This document shows, piece after piece, positions 1 through 8,768 of a stretch of 64,000 nucleotides of DNA. The stretch is from Micromonospora polyrhachis. GTDB taxonomy: Bacteria > Actinomycetota > Actinomycetes > Mycobacteriales > Micromonosporaceae. Made by a program: the position numbers and the translations under genes. Every line of letters begins with the position of its first letter. Position 1 is the stretch's first letter. The stretch spans positions 3,670,501-3,734,500 of the forward strand of contig NZ_JACHJW010000001.1 in the NCBI RefSeq assembly GCF_014203835.1, written 5' to 3'. The notes below the pieces were generated by a model that worked only from the letters and a program-made list of their open reading frames with translations, was not told the DNA's origin and searched no databases.

Positions 1-1
1 G

Positions 2-1048
2 ATTGCCGCCGTGCTGGCCATCCTCACCGTCGTGCTGATCGGGTTGTCGATCGCGTTGCGCCCCTCGGCCGATGCGCTGCGTGACGAACTTGAGGAACTG
101 GTCTTCGACGAGATCGAGGAACTGCGCGGGAGCCTCCGCAAGGACATCGAGACCGCGGCCCGCGCGACGCACAAGGCGTTCGGCGAGAAGCTGCAGGTCC
201 TCTACCAGAGCGTCGAGGCGTCACGGGGCCCCCACGACCAGGTCCGGCCCGGTCGAGGAGAGCCGCTGGAGGCCCACGGAGCAGCCAAACCGGCCAGGGT
301 CGGCCACCAGGCCGGGTCGGTAGCGGTCCCGACCCAGTACGGTTCGGCCGGTGCCCACAACGGGGCACCAGGAGCGGACGTACCGGGTGGGCTCGGCGGA
401 GCGGTTGCCGGGCCGTCCCGGACAGGTCGGCGGGCCGCTGCCTCGACAGATGTCCCGCCAGCGAGGCAGCACGTGCCGTCGGCGGCGGTCCGGCCCGCCG
501 AAGAGGCCTCGCCGGCCGCTCGGCAGGCCGCCGTCGGCCCGCACGAGCCCGACACCGGCAACGTCTACGGCGGTGGCAACACCTACGGCGGTAGCACCTA
601 CGGCGGCAGGGGGCAGCGCCACGGCACCGCCGACGACTGGTCCGAGTCGCCGTCTCGGGGCCGGCGCGCCGGCGGTCCGGACGAGGGCCCCTGGCCCGAC
701 CAGCGTGCCGAGGACCGACCGAGCGCGGCCGGCCCAGGAGCCGGTCGGTACGGCCGTGACGAGGACACACCCGAAGAGGATGGCTACTGGTCGAGCCTGC
801 GCCCCGGCGGCCAACGGTCGGGTGGCCACCGGACCGTGGCCGAGCCGAGCGGGCCGGTCGGACCACGGCCGCCGACCTGGGACGGGCCGGATCGGGATCC
901 GTTGCGTTCCCGCCGTGCCGGCGACGACGAAGCGTACGGCTATCCACCGCTGGACGACGTACCTCGGGCCGGGGGGGCCCGCCGGGTGGAGGGCGGTCCT
1001 GGCACCGACCGGAGCCAGGGGCCGCCAGACGACACCCGCTGGCGCTGA
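2..1048 (+). CDS. 5'-truncated membrane-anchored protein with disordered tail
   Basis: I do not recognise this protein. The reading frame is open to the left edge of the window, so the true start lies outside; a GTG at 11 is only an internal candidate. The visible part begins with a hydrophobic segment (about residues 1-20), followed by an acidic, helical stretch rich in Leu/Glu/Lys (about 22-75) that could be a coiled coil. After that comes a long Gly/Arg/Pro-rich tail, probably disordered, with short YGG repeats near residues 185-200. This suggests a single-pass membrane protein with a cytoplasmic tail. It converges on nuoD with a hairpin between them. The tail's frame is open throughout, but its composition is so biased that its exact extent rests only on the lack of stops. 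Confidence 0.55.
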   Translation: MAAVLAILTVVLIGLSIALRPSADALRDELEELVFDEIEELRGSLRKDIETAARATHKAFGEKLQVLYQSVEASRGPHDQVRPGRGEPLEAHGAAKPARVGHQAGSVAVPTQYGSAGAHNGAPGADVPGGLGGAVAGPSRTGRRAAASTDVPPARQHVPSAAVRPAEEASPAARQAAVGPHEPDTGNVYGGGNTYGGSTYGGRGQRHGTADDWSESPSRGRRAGGPDEGPWPDQRAEDRPSAAGPGAGRYGRDEDTPEEDGYWSSLRPGGQRSGGHRTVAEPSGPVGPRPPTWDGPDRDPLRSRRAGDDEAYGYPPLDDVPRAGGARRVEGGPGTDRSQGPPDDTRWR

Positions 1049-1067
1049 CTACGGCGGCTCGGTTGGC

Positions 1068-1099
1068 GCTGACCAGCGCGGCTCACTGAGCCGGTCAGC
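1068..1099. terminator. Bidirectional hairpin between convergent genes
   Basis: Outer arms GCTGACC (1068-1074) and GGTCAGC (1093-1099) enclose inner arms GGCTCA (1080-1085) and TGAGCC (1087-1092), with a 5-nt bulge. The hairpin sits between two convergent stop codons, where a shared terminator is expected. There is no strong T-run on either side. Confidence 0.5.
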
Positions 1100-1108
1100 G
1101 TAGGACAG

Positions 1109-2293
1109 CTACTTGTCGATGTCGCCCACGACGAAGAACATCGAACCGAGGATGGCAATCAGGTCCGGCACCAGGCAGCCCGGAAGCAGTGTGGCGAGCG
1201 CCTGCACGTTGGCGTACGACGCGGTGCGCAGCTTGAGCCGCCACGGGGTCTTCTCGCCCCGGGAGACGAGGTAGTAGCCGTTGATGCCGAGCGGATTCTC
1301 GGTCCACGCGTAGGTGTGCCCCTCCGGGGCCTTCACCACCTTCGGCAGGCGGACGTTCACCGGGCCGGTCAACTGGTCCACCCGGTCGAGGCACTGCTCG
1401 GCGAGGTCGAGCGAGACGTACACCTGGTCGAGCAGCACCTCGAACCGGGCATGACAGTCGCCGGTCGTACGGTTCACCAACGGCACGTCCAGCGACCCGT
1501 ACGCCAGATAGGGATCGTCGCGGCGCAGGTCGAGGTCGAGACCGGAGGCGCGGCCGACCGGGCCGGAGGCCCCGAACGCGGCGGCCTGCTCGGCGGTGAG
1601 CACCCCCACCCCGACGGTACGGGCCAGGAAGATCTCGTTACGCCGGATCACGTTGTCCAGGTCCGGCATCCGCCGGCGGACCTCGCCGATCGCCTCTCGG
1701 GCCCGGCGGGTCCACCCGGCCGGAACCTCCTCCTTGAGCCCACCGATCCGGTTGAACATGTAGTGGATCCGGCCTCCGCTGGCCTCCTCCATCACCGCCT
1801 GGAGCGTCTCGCGCTCGCGGAACGCGTAGAACATCGGCGTGATCGCGCCGATCTCCATGGGGTAGGAGCCGAGGAACATCAGGTGGTTGAGCACCCGGTT
1901 CAGCTCGGCCAGCGCGGTACGTAGCCAGATCGCCCGCTCCGGCACCTCGATGCCCATCAGCCGTTCGACGGCGAGCACCACGCCCAGCTCGTTGGAGAAG
2001 GCGGAGAGCCAGTCGTGCCGGTTGGCCAGCACGAGGATCTGCCGGTAGTCGCGTACCTCGAAGAGCTTCTCCGCGCCCCGGTGCATGTAGCCGACGATGG
2101 GCTCGCAGGAGACCACCCGCTCGCCGTCCAGCACCAGTTTGAGCCGGAGTACCCCGTGCGTGGACGGGTGCTGTGGCCCGATGTTGAGCACCATGTCGGT
2201 GCCGAGCTGCTGCCGGTCGTCGGAGATACCGGCGACCAGACCCGCTCCGGTGCCGACGGTCAACTCGCGCAGCGCTCCGGTCTCGGTGGTCAT
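1109..2293 (-). CDS. nuoD: Divergent NADH-quinone oxidoreductase subunit D (NuoD2-like)
   Basis: This 394-aa protein is the NuoD/49-kDa subunit of respiratory complex I, which lines the quinone pocket. The signature [12 protein letters not shown] is at residues 39-50, including the quinone-site His42. HRGAEK follows at 71-76, and the protein ends in the typical GDIDK. It is not the standard actinobacterial NuoD as I recall it. That one carries a Tyr in an RxDY motif contacting quinone and has Thr in place of Arg72; here the Tyr position is Trp95 (HDWL) and Arg72 is kept. No other nuo gene lies nearby, so this is an orphan paralogue. The start ATG overlaps the stop of the upstream methyltransferase gene (ATGA), which indicates translational coupling and fixes the start. 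An in-frame ATG nine bases upstream is less likely. Confidence 0.9.
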   Translation of the reverse strand: MTTETGALRELTVGTGAGLVAGISDDRQQLGTDMVLNIGPQHPSTHGVLRLKLVLDGERVVSCEPIVGYMHRGAEKLFEVRDYRQILVLANRHDWLSAFSNELGVVLAVERLMGIEVPERAIWLRTALAELNRVLNHLMFLGSYPMEIGAITPMFYAFRERETLQAVMEEASGGRIHYMFNRIGGLKEEVPAGWTRRAREAIGEVRRRMPDLDNVIRRNEIFLARTVGVGVLTAEQAAAFGASGPVGRASGLDLDLRRDDPYLAYGSLDVPLVNRTTGDCHARFEVLLDQVYVSLDLAEQCLDRVDQLTGPVNVRLPKVVKAPEGHTYAWTENPLGINGYYLVSRGEKTPWRLKLRTASYANVQALATLLPGCLVPDLIAILGSMFFVVGDIDK

Positions 2294-3441
2294 GTCCGCC
2301 ATCGTGCCATGAGCGTCGCCGGGTCCACACCGACCGGCTGGAGCAGCCACCAGTGGCCGCCGAGGCCGGCCGGGTCGGTCAGTTCGGCCACCGCCGAGGC
2401 GGCGGCCAGCGCTCGGACGTAGCCGGCGGGGTCGGTGCTGGCCAGCGCCAGCGGGGGGCGTCCGCCGTCGGCCCCGAGCGCCCGCATCGCCTCCCGCTGG
2501 GTGAGCAGCGTGTACGGCAGCCCGGCCGCCACTGAGCCGGCCGCCGCCGCCGAGTCGATGGCGACGTGCGCGGTGATGTCCCGGGACCCGTCCGGGATCG
2601 GTGGCACCTGCCGGCCGCCCAGGAAGCCGGTGAGGCTCCCGCCCGCCGGCCGGTTTCCGGCCAGGTGGCCGTAGTCGACGCAGAGCGCCAGCCCTCGGTG
2701 GATCCGGGCCACCGCCCCGGCCCAGGCGATGTCCCGGGACAGGCCCAGCTCGGCTCGCCCGCCCGGTGCCTCCGGCCACCAGGTGGCCAGCCACTCGGCC
2801 TCGGCCGGATCGACCGCCGGACCCGGCGACTCGACCCCGGACGTCGGATCGACCATGAGCCGTCGCCAGCCGGCGGTCTCGCCCACCGACTCGCTTACGG
2901 CCGACTCGCTTCTGGCCGGGTCGCTTACGGCTGACTCGTTTCCGGTCGGGTCGCCCGCCGCAGGTGGCCTACTCGCGGCTGGGTCGCTCGGCGTGGCCGA
3001 TCCGGTCGTGACCGGTTGCCGCGGTACGGGTTCGACCACGTCGAGAGGTACGTTGTCCAGCCACTCGGTGGCGAGTAACAGACCGGTCACCCCGTCGGGC
3101 GGGACATCGCGCCACTCGATCTCCGCCGGCAGCGGCTCCGGTCGGGGAGCGAGTTCCACGGCGGTCAGCCGGAGCCGGCGGCGCAGCCCGGACGGGGCGT
3201 ACCCGACCAGGGCGGTGAGCAACTCGCCCCGACCCGCGCCGACGTCGACCACATCCAGTCGGTCGGGCCGGCCGAGTGCCTCGTCCAACTGGTCGAGCAC
3301 CCGGAGCATCGCCGTCGCGAACGCGGGAGAGGCGTGCACGCTGGTCCGGAAGTGTGCCGCCGGTCCGGCACCGCCGACGAAGAAGCCGTCCGGTCCGTAC
3401 AGCGCGGTGGCCATCGCATTCCGCCAGGTGAGGGGCATCAC
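2290..3441 (-). CDS. DUF185/NDUFAF7 (MidA)-type SAM-dependent methyltransferase
   Basis: The 383-aa product has SAM motif I ([10 protein letters not shown], residues 65-74) and the DUF185 hallmark ATEWLDNVP, equivalent to the NEFFDALP box of NDUFAF7. In mitochondria NDUFAF7 dimethylates an arginine of NDUFS2, the NuoD homologue (known for that family). Here the gene directly precedes nuoD and overlaps it by ATGA, so NuoD is the likely substrate (inference). A low-complexity insert of about 45 residues rich in Ser/Ala/Asp/Pro (about 150-195) comes from degenerate tandem DNA repeats and is probably a surface loop. The start could be the GTG at 3441 or the adjacent ATG at 3438. Confidence 0.8.
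   Translation of the reverse strand: MMPLTWRNAMATALYGPDGFFVGGAGPAAHFRTSVHASPAFATAMLRVLDQLDEALGRPDRLDVVDVGAGRGELLTALVGYAPSGLRRRLRLTAVELAPRPEPLPAEIEWRDVPPDGVTGLLLATEWLDNVPLDVVEPVPRQPVTTGSATPSDPAASRPPAAGDPTGNESAVSDPARSESAVSESVGETAGWRRLMVDPTSGVESPGPAVDPAEAEWLATWWPEAPGGRAELGLSRDIAWAGAVARIHRGLALCVDYGHLAGNRPAGGSLTGFLGGRQVPPIPDGSRDITAHVAIDSAAAAGSVAAGLPYTLLTQREAMRALGADGGRPPLALASTDPAGYVRALAAASAVAELTDPAGLGGHWWLLQPVGVDPATLMARWRT
2870..2995. repeat. Degenerate tandem repeat inside the methyltransferase gene
   Basis: Units of the form ctcgcttacggccga / ctcgcttctggccgg recur several times with substitutions. They code for a repetitive Ser-Glu-Ser-Ala-Val-Ser-Asp/Glu stretch on the minus strand. The reading frame is kept, so this is a tolerated expansion in a loop rather than a disruption. 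Confidence 0.6.
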
Positions 3442-3598
3442 CAGAGGCTACGGGCTGACCGGTGACGCCGGACGGTCCCAGGCCGGCGGCGGACCCGCAG
3501 CGGTGGTGAAGGTTTTCACACATCCTTGTCTGGCTTCCGCGCGGGCGGAGCATACTTGCGATCGACCGGTACCCACTCCCGAGGACTGGATCATCGCT

Positions 3599-4573
3599 AT
3601 GAACGCACCGCTGCGTCCGCTTCCGGCTGGCTCCAGCGGGGCCACCATGTCGGCCGGTGCACCTTCGGTCGACCAGGACCGCCCCGGCCGCCATCTCACC
3701 ACCGGCGTGATCGGTGCCGGTCGGGTGGGCGCGGTGCTCGCCGCCGCGCTGGGTCGTACCGGCCATCCGATCGTCGCAGCCTCGGGGCTCTCCACCGCCG
3801 CCCGGACCCGGATCGCCCAACTGCTACCCGGGACCGTCAATCTCCCCGCCGACGAGGTGGCCCGGGCCGCGACCGATCTGCTGGTGATCGCGGTACCGGA
3901 CGATTCACTCGCCTCGGTGGTGACCGGACTGGCCGAGGTGGGGGCGCTGCGACCGGGGCAGGTCGTACTGCACACCTCCGGTGCCCACGGGCTGACCGTG
4001 CTGGAACCGGCGGTGCGGGTCGGGGCCCGGCCGCTGGCCGTACACCCGGCGATGACGTTCACCGGTACCGCCGACGACCTGGCCCGACTGCCCGGCATCT
4101 CGTACGGCGTGACCGCCCCCGCCGAGCTACGTCCGTTCGCCGCTCGCCTGGTCGCCGACCTGGGTGGCGTACCGGAGTGGGTGGCGGAACGGGACCGGGC
4201 GCTCTATCACGCGGCACTGGCCCACGGGGCGAACCACCTGGTCACCCTCGTCAACGAGGCGGCGGACCGGCTGCGTGACGCGGGGGTGGCGGACCCGGTG
4301 AAGGTGCTCGGCCCGCTGCTGGGGGCGGCCCTGGAGAACGCGTTGCGGCTCGGCGATGCGGCGCTGACCGGCCCGGTCTCGCGGGGTGACGCCGGCACCG
4401 TGGCACGGCACCTGGACCGACTCGCCGGCACCGCACCGGAGTCGGTTCCCGGCTACCTGGCGCTGGCCCGGCGGACCGCCGACCGGGCGATCGCCGCCGG
4501 GCGGCTCCGGCCCGCCGACGCCGAGTCGCTGCTGGAGGTACTGGCCAACCGGCACCGGGAAGCGGTGCCATGA
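3599..4573 (+). CDS. Rossmann-like/DUF2520 oxidoreductase next to panC
   Basis: The 324-aa protein has an N-terminal NAD(P)-binding Rossmann motif (GVIGAGRVG, about residues 36-44). A helical C-terminal domain follows, of the DUF2520 type, related to 6-phosphogluconate/ketopantoate reductase C-terminal domains. In actinobacteria this family commonly sits next to panC, as here (63 nt to the PanC start). It is therefore a candidate reductase of the pantothenate pathway, but that role is inferred from context. The first 30 residues before the Rossmann fold look like a nonconserved extension. The ATG at 3599 lies 10-15 nt after a GAGGA stretch. It is divergent from the methyltransferase gene. Confidence 0.85.
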   Translation: MNAPLRPLPAGSSGATMSAGAPSVDQDRPGRHLTTGVIGAGRVGAVLAAALGRTGHPIVAASGLSTAARTRIAQLLPGTVNLPADEVARAATDLLVIAVPDDSLASVVTGLAEVGALRPGQVVLHTSGAHGLTVLEPAVRVGARPLAVHPAMTFTGTADDLARLPGISYGVTAPAELRPFAARLVADLGGVPEWVAERDRALYHAALAHGANHLVTLVNEAADRLRDAGVADPVKVLGPLLGAALENALRLGDAALTGPVSRGDAGTVARHLDRLAGTAPESVPGYLALARRTADRAIAAGRLRPADAESLLEVLANRHREAVP

Positions 4574-4636
4574 GCGAGGCGGAACGGGGGCATCAGTGGA
4601 CATGATGTGCGCGATGACGAGCGGACCCGGTGCGGC

Positions 4637-5503
4637 ATGACCGAGGTCGTACGGACCCGGGCCGAACTGGCCGGCCGGCGGGCCGAGCTGACGGGCACCG
4701 TCGCGGTGGTGATGACCATGGGGGCCCTGCACACCGGTCACGAGTCGTTGCTGCGGGCGGCCAGGGAACGCGCCGACCACGTGCTGGCGACGATCTTCGT
4801 CAACCCGCTCCAGTTCGGTCCGAACGAGGACTTCGATCGGTATCCCCGTACCCTCGACACCGACCTGGAGGTCTGCCGCCGGGCCGGGGTCGACCTGGTC
4901 TTTGCACCGCCCCGGGCCGAGATGTACCCGTACGGCGAGCCCACCGTCCGGGTCGATCCGGGTGTCCCCGGCGGCGACCTGGAGGGGGGTAGCCGGCCAG
5001 GGTTCTTCGAGGGCGTCCTGACCGTGGTGCTGAAGCTGTTCCATCTGGTCCAGCCGGACCTGGCGTTCTTCGGTGAGAAGGACTACCAGCAGTTGACGCT
5101 GATCCGCCGGATGGTCCGGGACCTGGACGTGCCGGTGGAGATCGTCGGGGTGCCCACGGTCCGGGAGTCGGACGGGTTGGCGCTCTCCAGCCGCAACCGT
5201 TATCTCTCACCAGAGCAGCGGCGGGCGGCGTTGTTGCTCTCGGCGGCGTTGCAGGCTGGTGTGGCGGCGGCCGAGGCCGGCGCGGACGGCGAAGGCGTCC
5301 TCGCCGCCGGACACCGGGTCTTCGCCGACGCTCCGGCCGATGTCCGGCTGGACTATCTGGCCTTGACCAACCCAGATCTGGAGCCGGGGCCTGAGAACGG
5401 ACCGGCGCGGTTACTGGTGGCGGCCTGGGTCGGCGACACCCGCCTGATCGACAACCTGGCCGTCGAACTCGGTCCGAACCCATTGTCCGCACTGAATGCC
5501 TGA
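4637..5503 (+). CDS. panC: Pantothenate synthetase
   Basis: PanC condenses pantoate and beta-alanine to pantothenate using ATP. The 288-aa product shows the family signatures in order: [10 protein letters not shown] (HxGH nucleotide-binding motif), [37 protein letters not shown] and the KMSKS-like region LSSRNRYL. Length is normal for the family. I start at ATG 4637 because [11 protein letters not shown] is the usual N-terminus; the GTG at 4607 would add ten unrelated residues. The panC stop lies 19 nt upstream of the panD start, so panC and panD form an operon with the upstream DUF2520 gene. Confidence 0.95.
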   Translation: MTEVVRTRAELAGRRAELTGTVAVVMTMGALHTGHESLLRAARERADHVLATIFVNPLQFGPNEDFDRYPRTLDTDLEVCRRAGVDLVFAPPRAEMYPYGEPTVRVDPGVPGGDLEGGSRPGFFEGVLTVVLKLFHLVQPDLAFFGEKDYQQLTLIRRMVRDLDVPVEIVGVPTVRESDGLALSSRNRYLSPEQRRAALLLSAALQAGVAAAEAGADGEGVLAAGHRVFADAPADVRLDYLALTNPDLEPGPENGPARLLVAAWVGDTRLIDNLAVELGPNPLSALNA

Positions 5504-5522
5504 TCGACGAGAAGGAATGCTG

Positions 5523-5948
5523 ATGTTCCGCACCATGTTGAAGTCGAAGATCCACCGGGCCACGGTGACCCAGGCGGATCTGCACTACGTCGGCTCGGTC
5601 ACGGTGGACGCGGATCTGCTCGATGCCGCCGACCTGATTCCGGGCGAGCAGGTGGCCATCGTGGACATCACCAACGGTGCCCGGCTGGAGACGTACGTGA
5701 TCCCGGGCGAACGGGGCAGCGGGGTGATCGGGATCAACGGTGCCGCCGCCCACCTGGTGCACCCCGGTGACCTGGTCATCCTGATCTCCTACGGGCAGAT
5801 GGACGACGCCACCGCGCGGTCGTACCAGCCGAGGATCGTGCATGTCGACGCCGACAACCGGATCATCGACCTGGGCGCCGACCCCGCCGAGGCGGTGCCC
5901 GGCATGACGGGTGATCCGGTACGCAGCGACCTCGCCCTCACGAATTGA
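5523..5948 (+). CDS. panD: Aspartate 1-decarboxylase proenzyme
   Basis: PanD makes beta-alanine from aspartate and supplies PanC. The 141-aa proenzyme has Gly24-Ser25 (YVGSVTVD) at exactly the expected self-cleavage site that generates the pyruvoyl group, with Lys9, His11 and Tyr22 also in place. Two in-frame ATGs are six bases apart. The GAAGGA at 5511-5516 abuts the first (5517) and is correctly spaced for the second, so I use 5523. A nested palindrome follows two bases after the stop and probably ends the panC-panD transcript. Confidence 0.96.
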   Translation: MFRTMLKSKIHRATVTQADLHYVGSVTVDADLLDAADLIPGEQVAIVDITNGARLETYVIPGERGSGVIGINGAAAHLVHPGDLVILISYGQMDDATARSYQPRIVHVDADNRIIDLGADPAEAVPGMTGDPVRSDLALTN

Positions 5949-5950
5949 GG

Positions 5951-6001
5951 TTAGGAAGGGACCCTTCCTATCGTTTTCTGTATGGGAAGGGTCCTTCCTA
6001 A
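5951..6001. repeat. Nested palindromic repeat after panD, possible terminator
   Basis: Left arm TTAGGAAGGGACCCTTCC (5951-5968) pairs with GGAAGGGTCCTTCCTAA (5985-6001), with one bulged base. Each arm is itself nearly self-complementary. The loop is T-rich (tcgttttctg). It resembles dispersed palindromes I associate with Micromonosporaceae intergenic regions (memory, not checked), and its position suits transcription termination. Confidence 0.65.
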
Positions 6002-6081
6002 ACTCATGGCACATCGGCCAGACTCGCATGGCTGTCGTAGGCTGCAAGAGGTTTGGACCGTGCCCTTGGGGGAGGAACACC

Positions 6082-6972
6082 ATGCGTCGCTGGTTGACCA
6101 CTGTGGCTCTGGCCGGTACGGCCGGTCTGCTGCTGACCGCCTGTGGGGCTCCCGGCGGGGCGGACGGTGACCTGGTCGACGACTGGGCCGCGCTGCCCGA
6201 GCTGACCTCCTTCACTCCGCCGGCCGAGGTCTGCCACGACGAGAGCAGCTTCGACGACACCCCGAGCGCCGCCGACTTCGCCCCGGTCGACTGCTCCGCC
6301 AAGCATCGCCAGGAGACCATCTACGTCGGCAAGTTCACCGGTGACTCCAGTTCTTCGCCCGAGGACGACTCGGCCGAGTTCCAGGCCGCCTACGCCGAGT
6401 GCGACGCCAAGGCGACCGAGTACGTCGGGGCCCAGTGGCGGGACGGCCGGCTCTGGCTCACGGTGGCCAAGCCGACGAGCCAGGCGTGGTCCGGTGGGGC
6501 CCGCTGGTTCCGGTGCGACCTGATCGAGGTGGCCGAGGTCGACGGTGACAAGGATCCGGAGAGTCGGACCGGCAGCCTGAAGGGGGCCCTGGCCAGCCCG
6601 TCCCCGCTCAGCCTCGGCTGCTATCAGAGCAAGACCGTCTCCGGACGCATCGACACGATGACCCCGACCGAGTGCACCCAGGCGCACAACACCGAGTACG
6701 TCGGTACCTGGCAGGCCCCGGAGATGTCGTACCCGACGAAGGACAGTGACTGGAGCCGGTTCTACGACGAGTGCCGCAAGGTGGTGGCCGAGTACGTCGA
6801 CCTGCCGTCGGATGACAAACTGCGGTACCGCACCGGGGTGGTGGCGCTGGCCGGAGGCTCGACGGGATGGAAGATGGGCAACCGGGGCGTGCGCTGCTTC
6901 CTGTGGCTCAGCGACCGTACGCTGACCAAATCGCTCAAGGATGCCGGCTCTTCCGCACTGCCGATCCGGTAG
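6082..6972 (+). CDS. Septum-formation family lipoprotein
   Basis: The 296-aa protein begins with a lipoprotein signal peptide: basic MRRW, a hydrophobic core and the lipobox LLTAC with Cys near residue 23. It should be anchored on the outer face of the membrane. The mature part has two repeats, each with the pattern C...H...ETIYVG/TEYVG and several conserved cysteines, as in actinobacterial septum-formation domain proteins. Precise function is not known. A strong GGGGGAGGAAC Shine-Dalgarno element precedes ATG 6082. It lies between panD and nadB but is functionally unrelated to either. Confidence 0.8.
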   Translation: MRRWLTTVALAGTAGLLLTACGAPGGADGDLVDDWAALPELTSFTPPAEVCHDESSFDDTPSAADFAPVDCSAKHRQETIYVGKFTGDSSSSPEDDSAEFQAAYAECDAKATEYVGAQWRDGRLWLTVAKPTSQAWSGGARWFRCDLIEVAEVDGDKDPESRTGSLKGALASPSPLSLGCYQSKTVSGRIDTMTPTECTQAHNTEYVGTWQAPEMSYPTKDSDWSRFYDECRKVVAEYVDLPSDDKLRYRTGVVALAGGSTGWKMGNRGVRCFLWLSDRTLTKSLKDAGSSALPIR

Positions 6973-6994
6973 CGCGCTGGCCCACTTTCTCTGC

Positions 6995-7025
6995 CCCCGC
7001 CCATCCGGCCACCGGGTGGGCGGGG
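6995..7025. terminator. GC-rich hairpin just upstream of nadB
   Basis: CCCCGCCCATCCGG (6995-7008) pairs with CCGGGTGGGCGGGG (7012-7025) around a 3-nt loop, giving a 14-bp stem with one G-T pair. It lies 12 nt before the nadB ATG. It may end the lipoprotein transcript, or it may control entry into nadB. There is no U-run, so its mode of action is uncertain. Confidence 0.5.
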
Positions 7026-7037
7026 TTCACTGTGGGG

Positions 7038-8768
7038 ATGCACCTGCCGACCCTCGACCTACCCGCGTTGCCCACCCTGCTTGCGGCACCAGCACCCGGC
7101 TGGGTGGAGACCACCGACGTGGTCGTGATCGGATCGGGTATCGCCGGACTCACCGCCGCTCTGAACCTGCGCGAGGCGGGTCTGCACGTCACGGTCGTGA
7201 CCAAGGTCAACATTGACGACGGCTCGACCCGCTGGGCGCAGGGTGGCATCGCGGCCGTACTGGATCCACTGGACACCCCGGCTGCGCACGCCCTGGACAC
7301 GGAGATCGCTGGCGTCGGGCTCTGCGACCCGGCAGCGGTGCAGGTGCTGGTGGCCGAAGGGCCGACCAGGCTGCGCGAGTTGATGCGGGTCGGCGCGGAG
7401 TTCGACCGCCACCCGGACGGCTCGCTGATGCTGACCCGGGAGGGCGGACACCGGGCCAACCGGATCGTGCACGCCGGTGGTGACGCGACCGGTGCCGAGG
7501 TCCAACGTGCCCTGCACGCCGCGGTCGGGCGGGACCCCTGGATCCGGCTGTTCGAGCACGCCCTCGTCCTCGACCTGCTGCGCGCCCCCGGCGCCGGACC
7601 GGACCAGCCCGGTCGGGCCTGCGGCATCACCCTGCACGTGCTCGGCGAGGGCAGCGAGGACGGGGTGGGTGCGATCCTCGCCCGGGCGGTCGTACTGGCC
7701 ACGGGCGGGATGGGGCAGGTCTTCGCGGCGACCACCAATCCGGCGGTCTCCACCGGTGACGGAGTGGCGCTGGCGATGCGCGCCGGTGCCGCCGTGACCG
7801 ACGTGGAGTTCGTGCAGTTCCACCCGACGGCCCTGGTCCGGTCGGCTGCCGCGACCGGCGGGGCGGACGGGTCGGCTGCCGCGAGTAGCTTGCCGAACGG
7901 GCCGGACGCGGCGCAGCAGCCCCTGGTGTCGGAGGCGCTACGGGGTGAGGGCGCGTATCTGGTCGACGGGGACGGTAAGCGGTTCATGGTCGGCCAGCAC
8001 GAGTTGGCCGAGTTGGCTCCCCGGGACATCGTGGCGAAGGGCATCCACCGGGTGATGCTGGCCGACAACGTCGATCACGTCTATCTGGATGCACGGCACC
8101 TGGGCGGGGAGTTCCTCGACCAGCGATTCCCCACGATCGTCGCCTCCTGTCGGGCCATCGGGGTCGACCCGGCCGCCGACCTGATCCCGGTCGCGCCGGC
8201 CGCGCACTACGCCTCCGGTGGGGTCCGTACCGACCTGGTTGGCCGCACCTCGATCCCCGGGCTGTACGCCTGCGGTGAGGTCGCGTGCACGGGCGTACAC
8301 GGGGCGAACCGGCTGGCCAGCAACTCGCTGCTGGAAGGGTTGGTCTTCGCCCGGCGGATCGCCCAGGACATCGCCCGGGACCTGCCGCCGCAGGTCGACC
8401 CGGCCCCGGGCGGGGCCTGGCAGGGCGGCTCGGGTTCGGTGGTGGACCCGGCGATCCGTCCCGGGCTGGCCCGCGCCATGACCCGGGGCGCGGGGGTGCT
8501 CCGGTCCGCCGACTCGTTGCGCATGACGGCCGCCGAGCTGATCGCCCTCGGGCAGCGGCGGGGACGGCCGAAGACCGCGAGCTGGGAGGCGACCAACCTG
8601 CTCACCGTGGCCTCGGCGTTGGTGGCTGCCGCGTACGCCCGGCAGGAGACCCGGGGCTGCCACTGGCGGGAGGACTTCCAGGCGGCGGACGACGGGTGGC
8701 TTGGTCATCTGGTGGGTTCGATCGGAGCGGACGGCATGTTGGGGCAGGATTGGGAGGCGGCGCGGTGA
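7038..8768 (+). CDS. nadB: L-aspartate oxidase
   Basis: NadB oxidises L-aspartate to iminoaspartate with FAD, the first step of de novo NAD synthesis. The 576-aa product has the dinucleotide-binding motif VIGSGIAGL (about residue 31), then STRWAQGGIAAV, the active-site region EFVQFHPTAL, SEALRGEGAYLVDGDG, and GEVACTGVHGANRLASNSL near the C-terminal end of the FAD domain. An insert of about 20 Ala/Gly-rich residues follows FHPTAL. No quinolinate synthase (nadA) is present in the window. The start ATG 7038 follows a GTGGGG element. Its stop overlaps the nadC start by GTGA. Confidence 0.94.
   Translation: MHLPTLDLPALPTLLAAPAPGWVETTDVVVIGSGIAGLTAALNLREAGLHVTVVTKVNIDDGSTRWAQGGIAAVLDPLDTPAAHALDTEIAGVGLCDPAAVQVLVAEGPTRLRELMRVGAEFDRHPDGSLMLTREGGHRANRIVHAGGDATGAEVQRALHAAVGRDPWIRLFEHALVLDLLRAPGAGPDQPGRACGITLHVLGEGSEDGVGAILARAVVLATGGMGQVFAATTNPAVSTGDGVALAMRAGAAVTDVEFVQFHPTALVRSAAATGGADGSAAASSLPNGPDAAQQPLVSEALRGEGAYLVDGDGKRFMVGQHELAELAPRDIVAKGIHRVMLADNVDHVYLDARHLGGEFLDQRFPTIVASCRAIGVDPAADLIPVAPAAHYASGGVRTDLVGRTSIPGLYACGEVACTGVHGANRLASNSLLEGLVFARRIAQDIARDLPPQVDPAPGGAWQGGSGSVVDPAIRPGLARAMTRGAGVLRSADSLRMTAAELIALGQRRGRPKTASWEATNLLTVASALVAAAYARQETRGCHWREDFQAADDGWLGHLVGSIGADGMLGQDWEAAR

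Noticed and set aside
1316-1924. Long plus-strand open frames opposite nuoD and similar antisense frames across the window
   Set aside because: High GC content leaves long stop-free shadow frames. They lie opposite genes with clear family motifs and have no motifs of their own.
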